DNA of 64,000 nt from Pristionchus mayeri (lineage: Eukaryota > Nematoda > Chromadorea > Rhabditida > Neodiplogasteridae), in NCBI GenBank assembly GCA_036245805.1, contig BTRK01000004.1, forward strand, positions 186,001 through 250,000, given 5' to 3'. Of this stretch, positions 46,931 through 59,709 are shown in pieces. The stretch's first letter is position 1. Each line of letters opens with the position of its first letter. The notes under the pieces are model-generated. The model worked only from the letters and a program-made list of their open reading frames with translations. It ran no database searches and was not told the DNA's origin. A program made the position numbers and the translations under genes.

Positions 46931-48243
46931 CCCATGGTTAAGGCAGGACCAATGGTTAAGTTAAGACCCATGAGTAAGGCAGGACCCATGGTTAAGGCAT
47001 ATCCCATGGTTAAGGCAGGACCCATGGTTAAGATAAGACCCATGGTTAAGGCAGGACCCATGGTTAAGGTAAGACCCATGGGTTAGGCAGGGCCCATGGT
47101 TAAGGCAGGACCTATGGTTAAGGTAAGACCCATGGTTATGGCAGGACCCATGGTTAAGGTAGGACCCATGGTTAAGGCAGGACCCATGGTTAAGGCAGGA
47201 CCCATAGTTAAGGCAGGACACATGGTTAAGGCAGGACCCATAGTTAAGGCAGGACCCATGGTTAAGGCAGGACCCATGGTTAAGGCAGGACCCATGGTTA
47301 AGGCAGGACCCGTGGTTAAGGCAGGACCCATAGTTAAGGCAGGACCCATTGTTAATGCAGGACCAATGGTTAAGTTAAGACCCATGAGTAAGGCAGGACC
47401 CATGGTTAAGGCATATCCCATGGTTAAGGCAGGACCCATGGTTAAGATAAGACCCATGGTTAAGGCAGGACCCATGGTTAAGGTAAGACCCATGGGCTAG
47501 GCAGGGCCCATGGTTAAGGCAGGACCTATGGTTAAGGTAAGACCCATGGTTATGGCAGGACCTATGGTTAAGGTAGGACCCATGGTTAAGCAGGACCCAT
47601 GGTTAAGGCAGGACCCATAGTTAAGGCAGGACACATGGTTAAGGCAGGACCCATAGTTAAGGCAGGACCCATGGTTAAGGCAGGACCCCATGGTTAAGGC
47701 AGGACCCCATGGTTATGGCAGGACCCATGGTTAAGGCAGGACCCATGGTTAAGGTAAGACCCATGGTTAAGGCACGTCCCATGGTTAAGGTAAGACCCAT
47801 GGTTATGGCAGGACCCATAGTTAAGGCAGGACCCATAGTTAAGGCAGGACCTATTGTTAAGGCAGGACCCATGGTTAAGGCAGGCAGGACCCATAGTTAA
47901 GGGAGGACCCATTGTTAATGCAGGCCCCATGGTTAAGGGAGGACCCAAAGTTGAGGCAGGGCCCATGGTTAATGCACGACCCACGGTTAAGGCAGGACCC
48001 ATGGTTAAGGGAGGACCCGTGGTTAAGGCAGGACCCATAGTTAAGGCAGGACCCATAGTTAAGGCAGGACCCATAGTTAAGGCAAGACCCATAGTTAAGG
48101 CAGGACCCATTGTTAATGCAGGACCCATGGTTAAGGCAGGACCAATGGTTAAGTTAAGACCCATGAGTAAGGCAGGACCCATGGTTAAGGCATATCCCAT
48201 GGTTAAGGCAGGACCCATGGTTAAGGTAAGACCCATGGGTTAG
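46931..48243 (+). repeat. TAG-bounded units with clustered 1-bp indels
   Basis: TAG landmarks end at 47086, 47500 and 48243. The 743-bp unit 47501-48243 is the counterpart of 38232-38973 but carries three 1-bp indels within about 120 bp: a lost G (TTAAGCAGG near 47589) and two gained C's (GGACCCCATGG near 47685 and 47703). They restore the phase to within 1 bp. Confidence 0.8.
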
Positions 48244-49996
48244 GCAGGGCCCATGGTTAAGGCAGGACCTATGGTTAAGGTAAGACCCATGGTTATGGCA
48301 GGACCCATGGTTAAGGTTAAGACCCATGAGTAAGGCAGGACCCATGGTTAAGGCACGTCCCATGGTTAAGGCAGGACCCATGGTTAAGGTAAGACCCATG
48401 GGTTATGCAGGGCCCATTGTTAAGGCAGGACCTATGGTTAAGGTAAGACCCATGGTTATGGCAGGACCCATGGTTAAGGTAGGACCCATGGTTAAGGCAG
48501 GACCCATGGTTATGGCAGGACCCATGGTTAAGTTAAGATCCATGAGTAAGGCAGGACCCATGGTTAAGGCATATACCATGGTTAAGGCAGGACCCATGGT
48601 TAAGGCAGGACCCGTGGTTAAGGCAGGACCCATAGTTAAGGTAGGACCCATAGTTAAGGAAGGACCCATTGTTAATGCAGGACCCATGGTTAAGGCAGGA
48701 CTCCATTGTTAATGCAGGACTCCATTGTTAATGCAGGACCCATGGTTAAGGCAGGACCCATGGTAAAGTTAAGATCCATGAGTAAGGCAGGACCCATGGT
48801 TAAGGCATATACCATGGTTAAGGCAGGACCCATGGTTAAGGCAGGACCCGTGGTTAAGGCAGGACCCATAGTTAAGGTAGGACCCATAGTTAAGGCAGGA
48901 CCCATTGTTAATGCAGGACCAATGGTTAAGTTAAGACCCATGAGTAAGGCAGGACCCATGGTTAAGGCATATCCCATGGTTAAGGCAGGACCCATGGTTA
49001 AGATAAGACCCATGGTTAAGGCAGGACCCATGGTTAAGGTAAGACCCATGGGCTAGGCAGGGCCCATGGTTAAGGCAGGACCTATGGTTAAGGTAAGACC
49101 CATGGTTATGGCAGGACCTATGGTTAAGGTAGGACCCATGGTTAAGGCAGGACCCATGGTTAAGGCAGGACCCATAGTTAAGGCAGGACACATGGTTAAG
49201 GCAGGACCCATAGTTAAGGCAGGACCCATGGTTAAGGCAGGACCCATGGTTAAGGCAGGACCCATGGTTATGGCAGGACCCATGGTTAAGGCAGGACCCA
49301 TGGTTAAGGTAAGACCCATGGTTAAGGCACGTCCCATGGTTAAGGTAAGACCCATGGTTATGGCAGGACACATGGTTAAGGCAGGACCCATAGTTAAGGC
49401 AGGACACATGGTTAAGGCAGGACCCATAGTTAAGGCAGGACCCATGGTTAAGGCAGGACCCATGGTTAAGGCAGGACCCATGGTTATGGCAGGACCCATG
49501 GTTAAGGTAAGACCCATGGTTAAGGCACGTCCCATGGTTAAGGTAAGACCCATGGTTATGGCAGGACCCATAGTTAAGGCAGGACCCATAGTTAAGGCAG
49601 GACCTATTGTTAAGGCAGGACCCATGGTTAAGGCAGGCAGGACCCATAGTTAAGGGAGGACCCATTGTTAATGCAGGCCCCATGGTTAAGGGAGGACCCA
49701 AAGTTGAGGCAGGGCCCATGGTTAATGCACGACCCACGGTTAAGGCAGGACCCATGGTTAAGGGAGGACCCGTGGTTAAGGCAGGACCCATAGTTAAGGC
49801 AGGACCCATAGTTAAGGCAGGACCCATAGTTAAGGCAAGACCCATAGTTAAGGCAGGACCCATTGTTAATGCAGGACCCATGGTTAAGGCAGGACCAATG
49901 GTTAAGTTAAGACCCATGAGTAAGGCAGGACCCATGGTTAAGGCATATCCCATGGTTAAGGCAGGACCCATGGTTAAGGTAAGACCCATGGGTTAG
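48244..49996 (+). repeat. 1753-bp HOR unit 1 of 3
   Basis: Runs between GGGTTAGG landmarks ending 48243 and 49996. Order: TTAAGGTTAAG 19-mer, GGGTTATGC, AAGTTAAGATCC, GCATATACC, GGAAGGACCCATTG, GGACTCC doublet (near 48700), CCATGGTAAAG, GCATATACC again, TAG at 49056, GGACACATGG runs, GCACGTCCC, AAAGTTGAGG, GCACGACCCACGG, GGCAAGACCC. It exceeds unit 2 by 198 bp (11 monomers) because the GGACACATGG to GCACGTCCC section is partly repeated at 49.3-49.55 kb. Confidence 0.85.
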
Positions 49997-51551
49997 GCAG
50001 GGCCCATGGTTAAGGCAGGACCTATGGTTAAGGTAAGACCCATGGTTATGGCAGGACCCATGGTTAAGGTTAAGACCCATGAGTAAGGCAGGACCCATGG
50101 TTAAGGCACGTCCCATGGTTAAGGCAGGACCCATGGTTAAGGTAAGACCCATGGGTTATGCAGGGCCCATTGTTAAGGCAGGACCTATGGTTAAGGTAAG
50201 ACCCATGGTTATGGCAGGACCCATGGTTAAGGTAGGACCCATGGTTAAGGCAGGACCCATGGTTATGGCAGGACCCATGGTTAAGTTAAGATCCATGAGT
50301 AAGGCAGGACCCATGGTTAAGGCATATACCATGGTTAAGGCAGGACCCATGGTTAAGGCAGGACCCGTGGTTAAGGCAGGACCCATAGTTAAGGTAGGAC
50401 CCATAGTTAAGGAAGGACCCATTGTTAATGCAGGACCCATGGTTAAGGCAGGACTCCATTGTTAATGCAGGACTCCATTGTTAATGCAGGACCCATGGTT
50501 AAGGCAGGACCCATGGTAAAGTTAAGATCCATGAGTAAGGCAGGACCCATGGTTAAGGCATATACCATGGTTAAGGCAGGACCCATGGTTAAGGCAGGAC
50601 CCGTGGTTAAGGCAGGACCCATAGTTAAGGTAGGACCCATAGTTAAGGCAGGACCCATTGTTAATGCAGGACCAATGGTTAAGTTAAGACCCATGAGTAA
50701 GGCAGGACCCATGGTTAAGGCATATCCCATGGTTAAGGCAGGACCCATGGTTAAGATAAGACCCATGGTTAAGGCAGGACCCATGGTTAAGGTAAGACCC
50801 ATGGGCTAGGCAGGGCCCATGGTTAAGGCAGGACCTATGGTTAAGGTAAGACCCATGGTTATGGCAGGACCTATGGTTAAGGTAGGACCCATGGTTAAGG
50901 CAGGACCCATGGTTAAGGCAGGACCCATAGTTAAGGCAGGACACATGGTTAAGGCAGGACCCATAGTTAAGGCAGGACCCATGGTTAAGGCAGGACCCAT
51001 GGTTAAGGCAGGACCCATGGTTATGGCAGGACCCATGGTTAAGGCAGGACCCATGGTTAAGGTAAGACCCATGGTTAAGGCACGTCCCATGGTTAAGGTA
51101 AGACCCATGGTTATGGCAGGACCCATAGTTAAGGCAGGACCCATAGTTAAGGCAGGACCTATTGTTAAGGCAGGACCCATGGTTAAGGCAGGCAGGACCC
51201 ATAGTTAAGGGAGGACCCATTGTTAATGCAGGCCCCATGGTTAAGGGAGGACCCAAAGTTGAGGCAGGGCCCATGGTTAATGCACGACCCACGGTTAAGG
51301 CAGGACCCATGGTTAAGGGAGGACCCGTGGTTAAGGCAGGACCCATAGTTAAGGCAGGACCCATAGTTAAGGCAGGACCCATAGTTAAGGCAAGACCCAT
51401 AGTTAAGGCAGGACCCATTGTTAATGCAGGACCCATGGTTAAGGCAGGACCAATGGTTAAGTTAAGACCCATGAGTAAGGCAGGACCCATGGTTAAGGCA
51501 TATCCCATGGTTAAGGCAGGACCCATGGTTAAGGTAAGACCCATGGGTTAG
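49997..51551 (+). repeat. 1555-bp HOR unit 2 of 3
   Basis: Tandem copy of the previous unit, offset 1753 bp, in the same module order without the 11-monomer repeat. TAG landmark at 50809, GGACTCC doublet near 50453, CCATGGTAAAG near 50515, GGCAAGACCC near 51390. Confidence 0.85.
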
Positions 51552-53238
51552 GCAGGGCCCATGGTTAAGGCAGGACCTATGGTTAAGGTAAGACCCATGG
51601 TTATGGCAGGACCCATGGTTAAGGTTAAGACCCATGAGTAAGGCAGGACCCATGGTTAAGGCACGTCCCATGGTTAAGGCAGGACCCATGGTTAAGGTAA
51701 GACCCATGGGTTATGCAGGGCCCATTGTTAAGGCAGGACCTATGGTTAAGGTAAGACCCATGGTTATGGCAGGACCCATGGTTAAGGTAGGACCCATGGT
51801 TAAGGCAGGACCCATGGTTATGGCAGGACCCATGGTTAAGGCAGGACCCATGGTTAATGCAGGACCTATTGTTAAGGCTGGACCCATGGTTAAGGCAGGC
51901 AGAACCCATAGTTAAGGGAGGACCCATTGTTAATGCAGGACCCATGGTTAAGGGAGGACCCAAAGTTGAGGCAGGACCCATGGTTAAGGCAGGCGGGACC
52001 CATAGTTAAGGCAGGAACCATTGTTAATGCTGGACCCATGGTTAACGGAGGACCCATTGTTAATGCAGGGCCCATGGTTAATGCACGACCCACGGTTAAG
52101 GCAGGACCCATGGTTAAGGGAGGACCCATTGTTAATGCAGGACCCATGGTTAAGGCAGGACCAATGGTTAAGTTAAGACCCATGAGTAAGGCAGGACCCA
52201 TGGTTAAGGCATATCCCATGGTTAAGGCAGGACCCATGGTTAAGATAAGACCCATGGTTAAGGCAGGACCCATGGTTAAGGTAAGACCCATGGTTATGGC
52301 AGGACCCATGGTTAAGGTAGGACCCATGGTTAAGGCAGGACCCATGGTTAAGGCAGGACCCATAGTTAAGGCAGGACACATGGTTAAGGCAGGACCCATA
52401 GTTAAGATAAGACCCATGGTTAAGGCAGGACCCATGGTTAAGGTAAGACCCATGGGCTAGGCAGGGCCCATGGTTAAGGCAGGACCTATGGTTAAGGTAA
52501 GACCCATGGTTATGGCAGGACCCATGGTTAAGGTAGGACCCATGGTTAAGGCAGGACCCATGGTTAAGGCAGGACCCATAGTTAAGGCAGGACACATGGT
52601 TAAGGCAGGACCCATAGTTAAGGCAGGACCCATGGTTAAGGCAGGACCCATGGTTAAGGCAGGACCCATGGTTATGGCAGGACCCATGGTTAAGGCAGGA
52701 CCCATGGTTAAGGTAAGACCCATGGTTAAAGCACGTCCCATGGTTAAGGTAAGACCCATGGTTAAGGCACGTCCCATGGTTAAGGTAAGACCCATGGTTA
52801 TGGCAGGACCCATAGTTAAGGCAGGACCCATAGTTAAGGCAGGACCTATTGTTAAGGCAGGACCCATGGTTAAGGCAGGCAGGACCCATAGTTAAGGGAG
52901 GACCCATTGTTAATGCAGGCCCCATGGTTAAGGGAGGACCCAAAGTTGAGGCAGGGCCCATGGTTAATGCACGACCCACGGTTAAGGCAGGACCCATGGT
53001 TAAGGGAGGACCCGTGGTTAAGGCAGGACCCATAGTTAAGGCAGGACCCATAGTTAAGGCAGGACCCATAGTTAAGGCAAGACCCATAGTTAAGGCAGGA
53101 CCCATTGTTAATGCAGGACCCATGGTTAAGGCAGGACCAATGGTTAAGTTAAGACCCATGAGTAAGGCAGGACCCATGGTTAAGGCATATCCCATGGTTA
53201 AGGCAGGACCCATGGTTAAGGTAAGACCCATGGGTTAG
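51552..53238 (+). repeat. 1687-bp HOR unit 3 of 3 (hybrid)
   Basis: Begins and ends like units 1 and 2, but the middle (about 51.86-52.46 kb) is replaced by the GCAGGCAGAACCC / TTAACGGAGG / AGATAAGACCC block found near 39.8-40.5 and 53.5-54.2 kb. TAG landmark at 52460. Its second half has the GGTTAAAGCACG mark (near 52727) of the 20-23-kb family next to GGCAAGACCC (near 53078) of units 1 and 2, so it is a recombinant of two families. Confidence 0.82.
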
Positions 53239-53978
53239 GCAGGGCCCATGGTTAAGGCAGGACCTATGGTTAAGGTAAGACCCATGGTTATGGCAGGACC
53301 CATGGTTAAGGTTAAGACCCATGAGTAAGGCAGGACCCATGGTTAAGGCACGTCCCATGGTTAAGGCAGGACCCATGGTTAAGGTAAGACCCATGGGTTA
53401 TGCAGGGCCCATTGTTAAGGCAGGACCTATGGTTAAGGTAAGACCCATGGTTATGGCAGGACCCATGGTTAAGGTAGGACCCATGGTTAAGGCAGGACCC
53501 ATGGTTATGGCAGGACCCATGGTTAAGGCAGGACCCATGGTTAATGCAGGACCTATTGTTAAGGCTGGACCCATGGTTAAGGCAGGCAGAACCCATAGTT
53601 AAGGGAGGACCCATTGTTAATGCAGGACCCATGGTTAAGGGAGGACCCAAAGTTGAGGCAGGACCCATGGTTAAGGCAGGCGGGACCCATAGTTAAGGCA
53701 GGAACCATTGTTAATGCTGGACCCATGGTTAACGGAGGACCCATTGTTAATGCAGGGCCCATGGTTAATGCACGACCCACGGTTAAGGCAGGACCCATGG
53801 TTAAGGGAGGACCCATTGTTAATGCAGGACCCATGGTTAAGGCAGGACCAATGGTTAAGTTAAGACCCATGAGTAAGGCAGGACCCATGGTTAAGGCATA
53901 TCCCATGGTTAAGGCAGGACCCATGGTTAAGATAAGACCCATGGTTAAGGCAGGACCCATGGTTAAGGTAAGACCCAT
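53149..53978 (+). repeat. 0.83-kb segment, third copy
   Basis: Third copy of 39425-40254, following the copy at 51462-52291 by 1687 bp. GGGTTATGC near 53398, TTAACGGAGG near 53731, GGGAGGACCCATTG near 53808. Order and length are unchanged. Confidence 0.82.
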
Positions 53979-55789
53979 GGGTTAGGCAGGGCCCATGGTT
54001 AAGGCAGGACCTATGGTTAAGGTAAGACCCATGGTTATGGCAGGACCCATGGTTAAGGTAGGACCCATGGTTAAGGCAGGACCCATGGTTAAGGCAGGAC
54101 CCATAGTTAAGGCAGGACACATGGTTAAGGCAGGACCCATAGTTAAGATAAGACCCATGGTTAAGGCAGGACCCATGGTTAAGGTAAGACCCATGGGCTA
54201 GGCAGGGCCCATGGTTAAGGCAGGACCTATGGTTAAGGTAAGACCCATGGTTAAGGTAAGACCCATGGGTTAGGCAGGGCCCATGGTTAAGGCAGGACCT
54301 ATGGTTAAGGTAAGACCTATGGTTATGGCAGGACCCATGGTTAAGGTAGGACCCATGGTTAAGGCAGGACCCATGGTTATGGCAGGACCCATGGTTAAGG
54401 CAGGACCCATAGTTAAGGTAGGACCCATAGTTAAGGCAGGACCCATAGTTAAGGCAGGACCCATTGTTAATGCAGGACCCATGGTTAAGGCAGGACCAAT
54501 GGTTAAGTTAAGACCCATGAGTAAGGCAGGACCCATGGTTAAGGCATATCCCATGGTTAAGGCAGGACCAATGGTTAAGATAAGACCCATGGTTAAGGCA
54601 GGACCCATGGTTAAGGTAAGACCCATGGGTTAGGCAGGGCCCATGGTTAAGGCAGGACCTATGGTTAAGGTAAGACCCATGGTTATGGCAGGACCCATGG
54701 TTAAGGTAGGACCCATGGTTAAGGCAGGACCCATGGTTAAGGCAGGACCCATAGTTAAGGCAGGACACATGGTTAAGGCAGGACCCATAGTTAAGGCAGG
54801 ACCCATGGTTAAGGCAGGACCCATGGTTAAGGCAGGACCCATGGTTATGGCAGGACCCATGGTTAAGGCAGGACCCATGGTTAAGGTAAGACCCATGGTT
54901 AAAGCACGTCCCATGGTTAAGGTAAGACCCATGGTTATGGCAGGACCCATAGTTAAGGCAGGACCCTTAGTTAAGGCAGGACCTATTGTTAAGGCAGGAC
55001 CCATGGTTAAGGCAGGCAGGACCCATAGTTAAGGGAGGACCCATTGTTAATGCAGGCCCCATGGTTAAGGGAGGACCCAAAGTTGAGGCAGGGCCCATGA
55101 TTAATGCACGACCCACGGTTAAGGCAGGACCCATGGTTAAGGGAGGACCCGTGGTTAAGGCAGGACCCATAGTTAAGGCAGGACCCATAGTTAAGGCAGG
55201 ACCCATAGTTAAGGCAGGACCCATTGTTAATGCAGGACCCATGGTTAAGGCAGGACCAATGGTTAAGTTAAGACCCATGAGTAAGGCAGGACCCATGGTT
55301 AAGGCATATCCCATGGTTAAGGCAGGACCAATGGTTAAGATAAGACCCATGGTTAAGGCAGGACCCATGGTTAAGGTAAGACCCATGGGTTAGGCAGGGC
55401 CCATGGTTAAGGCAGGACCTATGGTTAAGGTAAGACCTATGGTTATGGCAGGACCCATGGTTAAGGTAGGACCCATGGTTAAGGCAGGACCCATGGTTAT
55501 GGCAGGACCCATGGTTAAGGCAGGACCCATGGTTAATGCAGGACCCACGGTTAAGGCAGGACCCATGGTTAAGGGAGGACCCGTGGTTAAGGCAGGACCC
55601 ATAGTTAAGTCAGGACCCATAGTTAAGGCAGGACCCATAGTTAAGTTAAGATCCATGAGTAAGGCAGGACCCATGGTTAAGGCATATACCATGGTTAAGG
55701 CAGGACCCATGGTTAAGGCAGGACCCATGGTTAAGGCAGGACCCATGGTTAAGGCAGGACCCATGGTTAAGGTAAGACCCATGGGCTAG
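53979..55789 (+). repeat. TAG-rich mixed segment
   Basis: TAG landmarks end at 53985, 54201, 54273, 54633, 55393 and 55789. 53.6-54.2 kb matches 43.5-44.1 kb at offset 10083; 54.99-55.65 kb matches 44.43-45.10 kb at offset 10551. Private marks: CCCTTAGTTAAGG near 54964 and CCATGATTAATGC near 55096. The right end departs from the family at GCATATACC near 55686. Confidence 0.78.
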
Positions 55790-57590
55790 GCAGGGCCCAT
55801 GGTTAAGGCAGGACCTATGGTTAAGGTAAGACCCATGGTTAAGGCAGGACCCATGGTTAATGCAGGACCCACGGTTAAGGCAGGACCCATGGTTAAGGGA
55901 GGACCCGTGGTTAAGGCAGGACCCATAGTTAAGTCAGGACCCATAGTTAAGGCAGGACCCATAGTTAAGTTAAGATCCATGAGTAAGGCAGGACCCATGG
56001 TTAAGGCATATCCCATGGTTAAGGCAGGACCCATGGTTAAGGAAGGACCCGTGGTTAAGGCAGGACCCATAGTTAAGGCAGGACCCATAGTTAAGGCAGG
56101 ACCTATTGTTAAGGCTGGACCCATGGTTAAGGCAGGCAGAACCCATAGTTAAGGGAGGACCCATTGTTAATGCAGGACCCATGGTTAAGGGAGGACCCAA
56201 AGTTGAGGCAGGACCCATGGTTAAGGCAGGCGGGACCCATAGTTAAGGCAGGAACCATTGTTAATGCTGGACCCATGGTTAACGGAGGACCCATGGTTAT
56301 GGCAGGACCCATGGTTAAGGCAGGACCCATAGTTAAGGCAGGACCCATAGTTAAGGCAGGACCCATAGTTAAGGCAGGACCCATTGTTAATGCAGGACCC
56401 ATGGTTAAGGCAGGACCAATGGTTAAGTTAAGACCCATGAGTAAGGCAGGACCCATGGTTAAGGCATATCCCATGGTTAAGGCAGGACCAATGGTTAAGA
56501 TAAGACCCATGGTTAAGGCAGGACCTATGGTTAAGGTAAGACCCATGGTTATGGCAGGACCCATGGTTAAGGTAGGACCCATGGTTAAGGCAGGACCCAT
56601 GGTTATGGCAGGACCCATGGTTAAGGCAGGACCCATGGTTAATGCAGGACCCACGGTTAAGGCAGGACCCATGGTTAAGGGAGGACCCGTGGTTAAGGCA
56701 GGACCCATAGTTAAGTCAGGACCCATAGTTAAGGCAGGACCCATAGTTAAGTTAAGATCCATGAGTAAGGCAGGACCCATGGTTAAGGCATATCCCATGG
56801 TTAAGGCAGGACCCATGGTTAAGGAAGGACCCGTGGTTAAGGCAGGACCCATAGTTAAGGCAGGACCCATAGTTAAGGCAGGACCTATTGTTAAGGCTGG
56901 ACCCATGGTTAAGGCAGGCAGAACCCATAGTTAAGGGAGGACCCATTGTTAATGCAGGACCCATGGTTAAGGGAGGACCCAAAGTTGAGGCAGGACCCAT
57001 GGTTAAGGCAGGCGGGACCCATAGTTAAGGCAGGAACCATTGTTAATGCTGGACCCATGGTTAACGGAGGACCCATTGTTAATGCAGGGCCCATGGTTAA
57101 TGCACGACCCACGGTAAAGGCAGGACCCATGGTTAAGGGAGGACCCGTGGTTAAGGCAGGACCCATAGTTAAGGCAGGACCCATGGTTAAGGTAACACCC
57201 ATGGTTAATGCAGGACCCATGGTTAAGGCAGGACCCATGGTTAAGTTAAGATCCATGAGTAAGGCAGGACCCATGGTTAAGTTAAGATCCATGAGTAAGG
57301 CAGGACCCATGGTTAAGGCAGGACCCATGGTTAAGGCAGGACCCATGGTTAAGGCAGGACCCATGGTTATGGCAGGACCCATGGTTAAGGCAGGACCCAT
57401 GGTTAAGGTAAGACCCATGGTTAAGGCACGTCCCATGGTTAAGGTAAGACCCATGGTTAAGGCACGTCCCATGGTTAAGGTAAGACCCATGGTTATGGCA
57501 GGACCCATAGTTAAGGCAGGACCCATAGTTAAGGCAGGACCTATTGTTAAGGCAGGACCCATGGTTAAGGCAGGCAGGACCCATAGTTAA
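55790..57590 (+). repeat. Mixed TTAAGTCAGG-family segment
   Basis: Contains two full passes of the AGTCAGG / GGAAGGACCCGTGG / GCAGGCAGAACCC series, ending at 56152 and 56934 (782 bp apart), then the GGTAACACCC module with paired GCACGTCCC to 57590. An internal join near 56285 (TTAACGGAGG straight to CCCATGGTTATGG) and a missing TAG landmark near 56.5 kb mark deletion events. GTAAAGG near 57116 is private. Confidence 0.75.
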
Positions 57591-59709
57591 GGGAGGACCC
57601 ATTGTTAATGCAGGACCCATGGTTAAGGGAGGACCCAAAGTTGAGGCAGGGCCCATGGTTAATGCAGGACCCTTGGTTAAGGGAGGACCCAAAGTTGAGG
57701 CAGGACCCATGGTTAAGGCAGGCGGGACCCATAGTTAAGGCAGGAACCATTGTTAATGCTGGACCCATGGTTAAGGGAGGACCCATAGTTAAGGCAGGAC
57801 CCATTGTTAATGCAGGACCCATGGTTAAGGCAGGACCAATGGTTAAGTTAAGACCCATGAGTAAGGCAGGACCCATGGTTAAGGCATATCCCATGGTTAA
57901 GGCGGGACCCATGGTTAAGATAAGACCCATGGTTAAGGCAGGACCCATGGTTAAGGTAAGACCCATGGGTTAGGCAGGGCCCATGGTTAAGGCAGGACCT
58001 ATGGTTAAGGTAAGACCCATGGTTATGGCAGGACCCATGGTTAAGGTAGGACCCATGGTTAAGGCAGGACCCATGGTTAAGGCAGGACCCATAGTTAAGG
58101 CAGGACACATGGTTAAGGCAGGACCCATAGTTAAGGCAGGACCCATGGTTAAGGCAGGACCCATGGTTAAGGCAGGACCCATGGTTATGGCAGGACCCAT
58201 GATTAAGGCAGGACCCATGGTTAAGGTAAGACCCATGGTTAAGGCACGTCCCATGGTTAAGGTAAGACCCATGGTTATGGCAGGACCCATGGTTAAGGCA
58301 GGACCCATTGTTAATGCAGGACCCATGGTTAAGGCAGGACTCCATTGTTAATGCAGGACTCCATTGTTAATGCAGGACCCATGGTTAAGGCAGGACCCAT
58401 GGTTAAGTTAAGATCCATGAGTAAGGCAGGACCCATGGTTAAGGCATATACCATGGTTAAGGCAGGACCCATGGTTAAGGCAGGACCCGTGGTTAAGGCA
58501 GGACCCATAGTTAAGGTAGGACCCATAGTTAAGGCAGGACCCATTGTTAATGCAGGACCCATGGTTAAGGCAGGACTCCATTGTTAATGCAGGACTCCAT
58601 TGTTAATGCAGGACCCATGGTTAAGGCAGGACCCATGGTAAAGTTAAGATCCATGAGTAAGGCAGGACCCATGGTTAAGGCATATACCATGGTTAAGGCA
58701 GGACCCATGGTTAAGGCAGGACCCGTGGTTAAGGCAGGACCCATAGTTAAGGTAGGACCCATAGTTAAGGCAGGACCCATTGTTAATGCAGGACCAATGG
58801 TTAAGTTAAGACCCATGAGTAAGGCAGGACCCATGGTTAAGGCATATCCCATGGTTAAGGCAGGACCCATGGTTAAGATAAGACCCATGGTTAAGGCAGG
58901 ACCCATGGTTAAGGTAAGACCCATGGGCTAGGCAGGGCCCATGGTTAAGGCAGGACCTATGGTTAAGGTAAGACCCATGGTTATGGCAGGACCCATGGTT
59001 AAGGTAGGACCCATGGTTAAGGCAGGACCCATGGTTAAGGCAGGACCCATAGTTAAGGCAGGACACATGGTTAAGGCAGGACCCATAGTTAAGGCAGGAC
59101 CCATGGTTAAGGCAGGACCCATGGTTAAGGCAGGACCCATGGTTATGGCAGGACCCATGGTTAAGGCAGGACCCATGGTTAAGGTAAGACCCATGGTTAA
59201 GGCACGTCCCATGGTTAAGGTAAGACCCATGGTTATGGCAGGACCCATAGTTAAGGCAGGACCCATAGTTAAGGCAGGACCTATTGTTAAGGCAGGACCC
59301 ATGGTTAAGGCAGGCAGGACCCATAGTTAAGGGAGGACCCATTGTTAATGCAGGCCCCATGGTTAAGGGAGGACCCAAAGTTGAGGCAGGGCCCATGGTT
59401 AATGCACGACCCACGGTTAAGGCAGGACCCATGGTTAAGGGAGGACCCGTGGTTAAGGCATATACCATGGTTAAGGCAGGACCCATGGTTAAGGCAGGAC
59501 CCGTGGTTAAGGCAGGACCCATAGTTAAGGTAGGACCCATAGTTAAGGCAGGACCCATTGTTAATGCAGGACCAATGGTTAAGTTAAGACCCATGAGTAA
59601 GGCAGGACCCATGGTTAAGGCATATCCCATGGTTAAGGCAGGACCCATGGTTAAGATAAGACCCATGGTTAAGGCAGGACCCATGGTTAAGGTAAGACCC
59701 ATGGGCTAG
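57591..59709 (+). repeat. 1.7-kb duplication of 37.1-38.8 kb plus hybrid tail
   Basis: 57760-59460 matches 37060-38760 at a constant offset of 20700 bp (exactly 1150 monomers), including both GGACTCC doublets (58338 and 58574) and TAG at 58931, with only point differences (for example GGCGGGACCC near 57902). At 59460/59461 the sequence jumps from CCCGTGGTTAAGGCA to TATACCATGG, an adjacency I saw nowhere else, then continues as a pre-TAG series ending at 59709. Confidence 0.82.

Noticed and set aside
56153..56934. A sixth member of the 782-bp HOR series of 28-33 kb
   Set aside because: The length matches, but the internal order (TTAAGTCAGG, GGAAGGACCCGTGG, GCAGGCAGAACCC) belongs to another family, so the equal length is coincidental.
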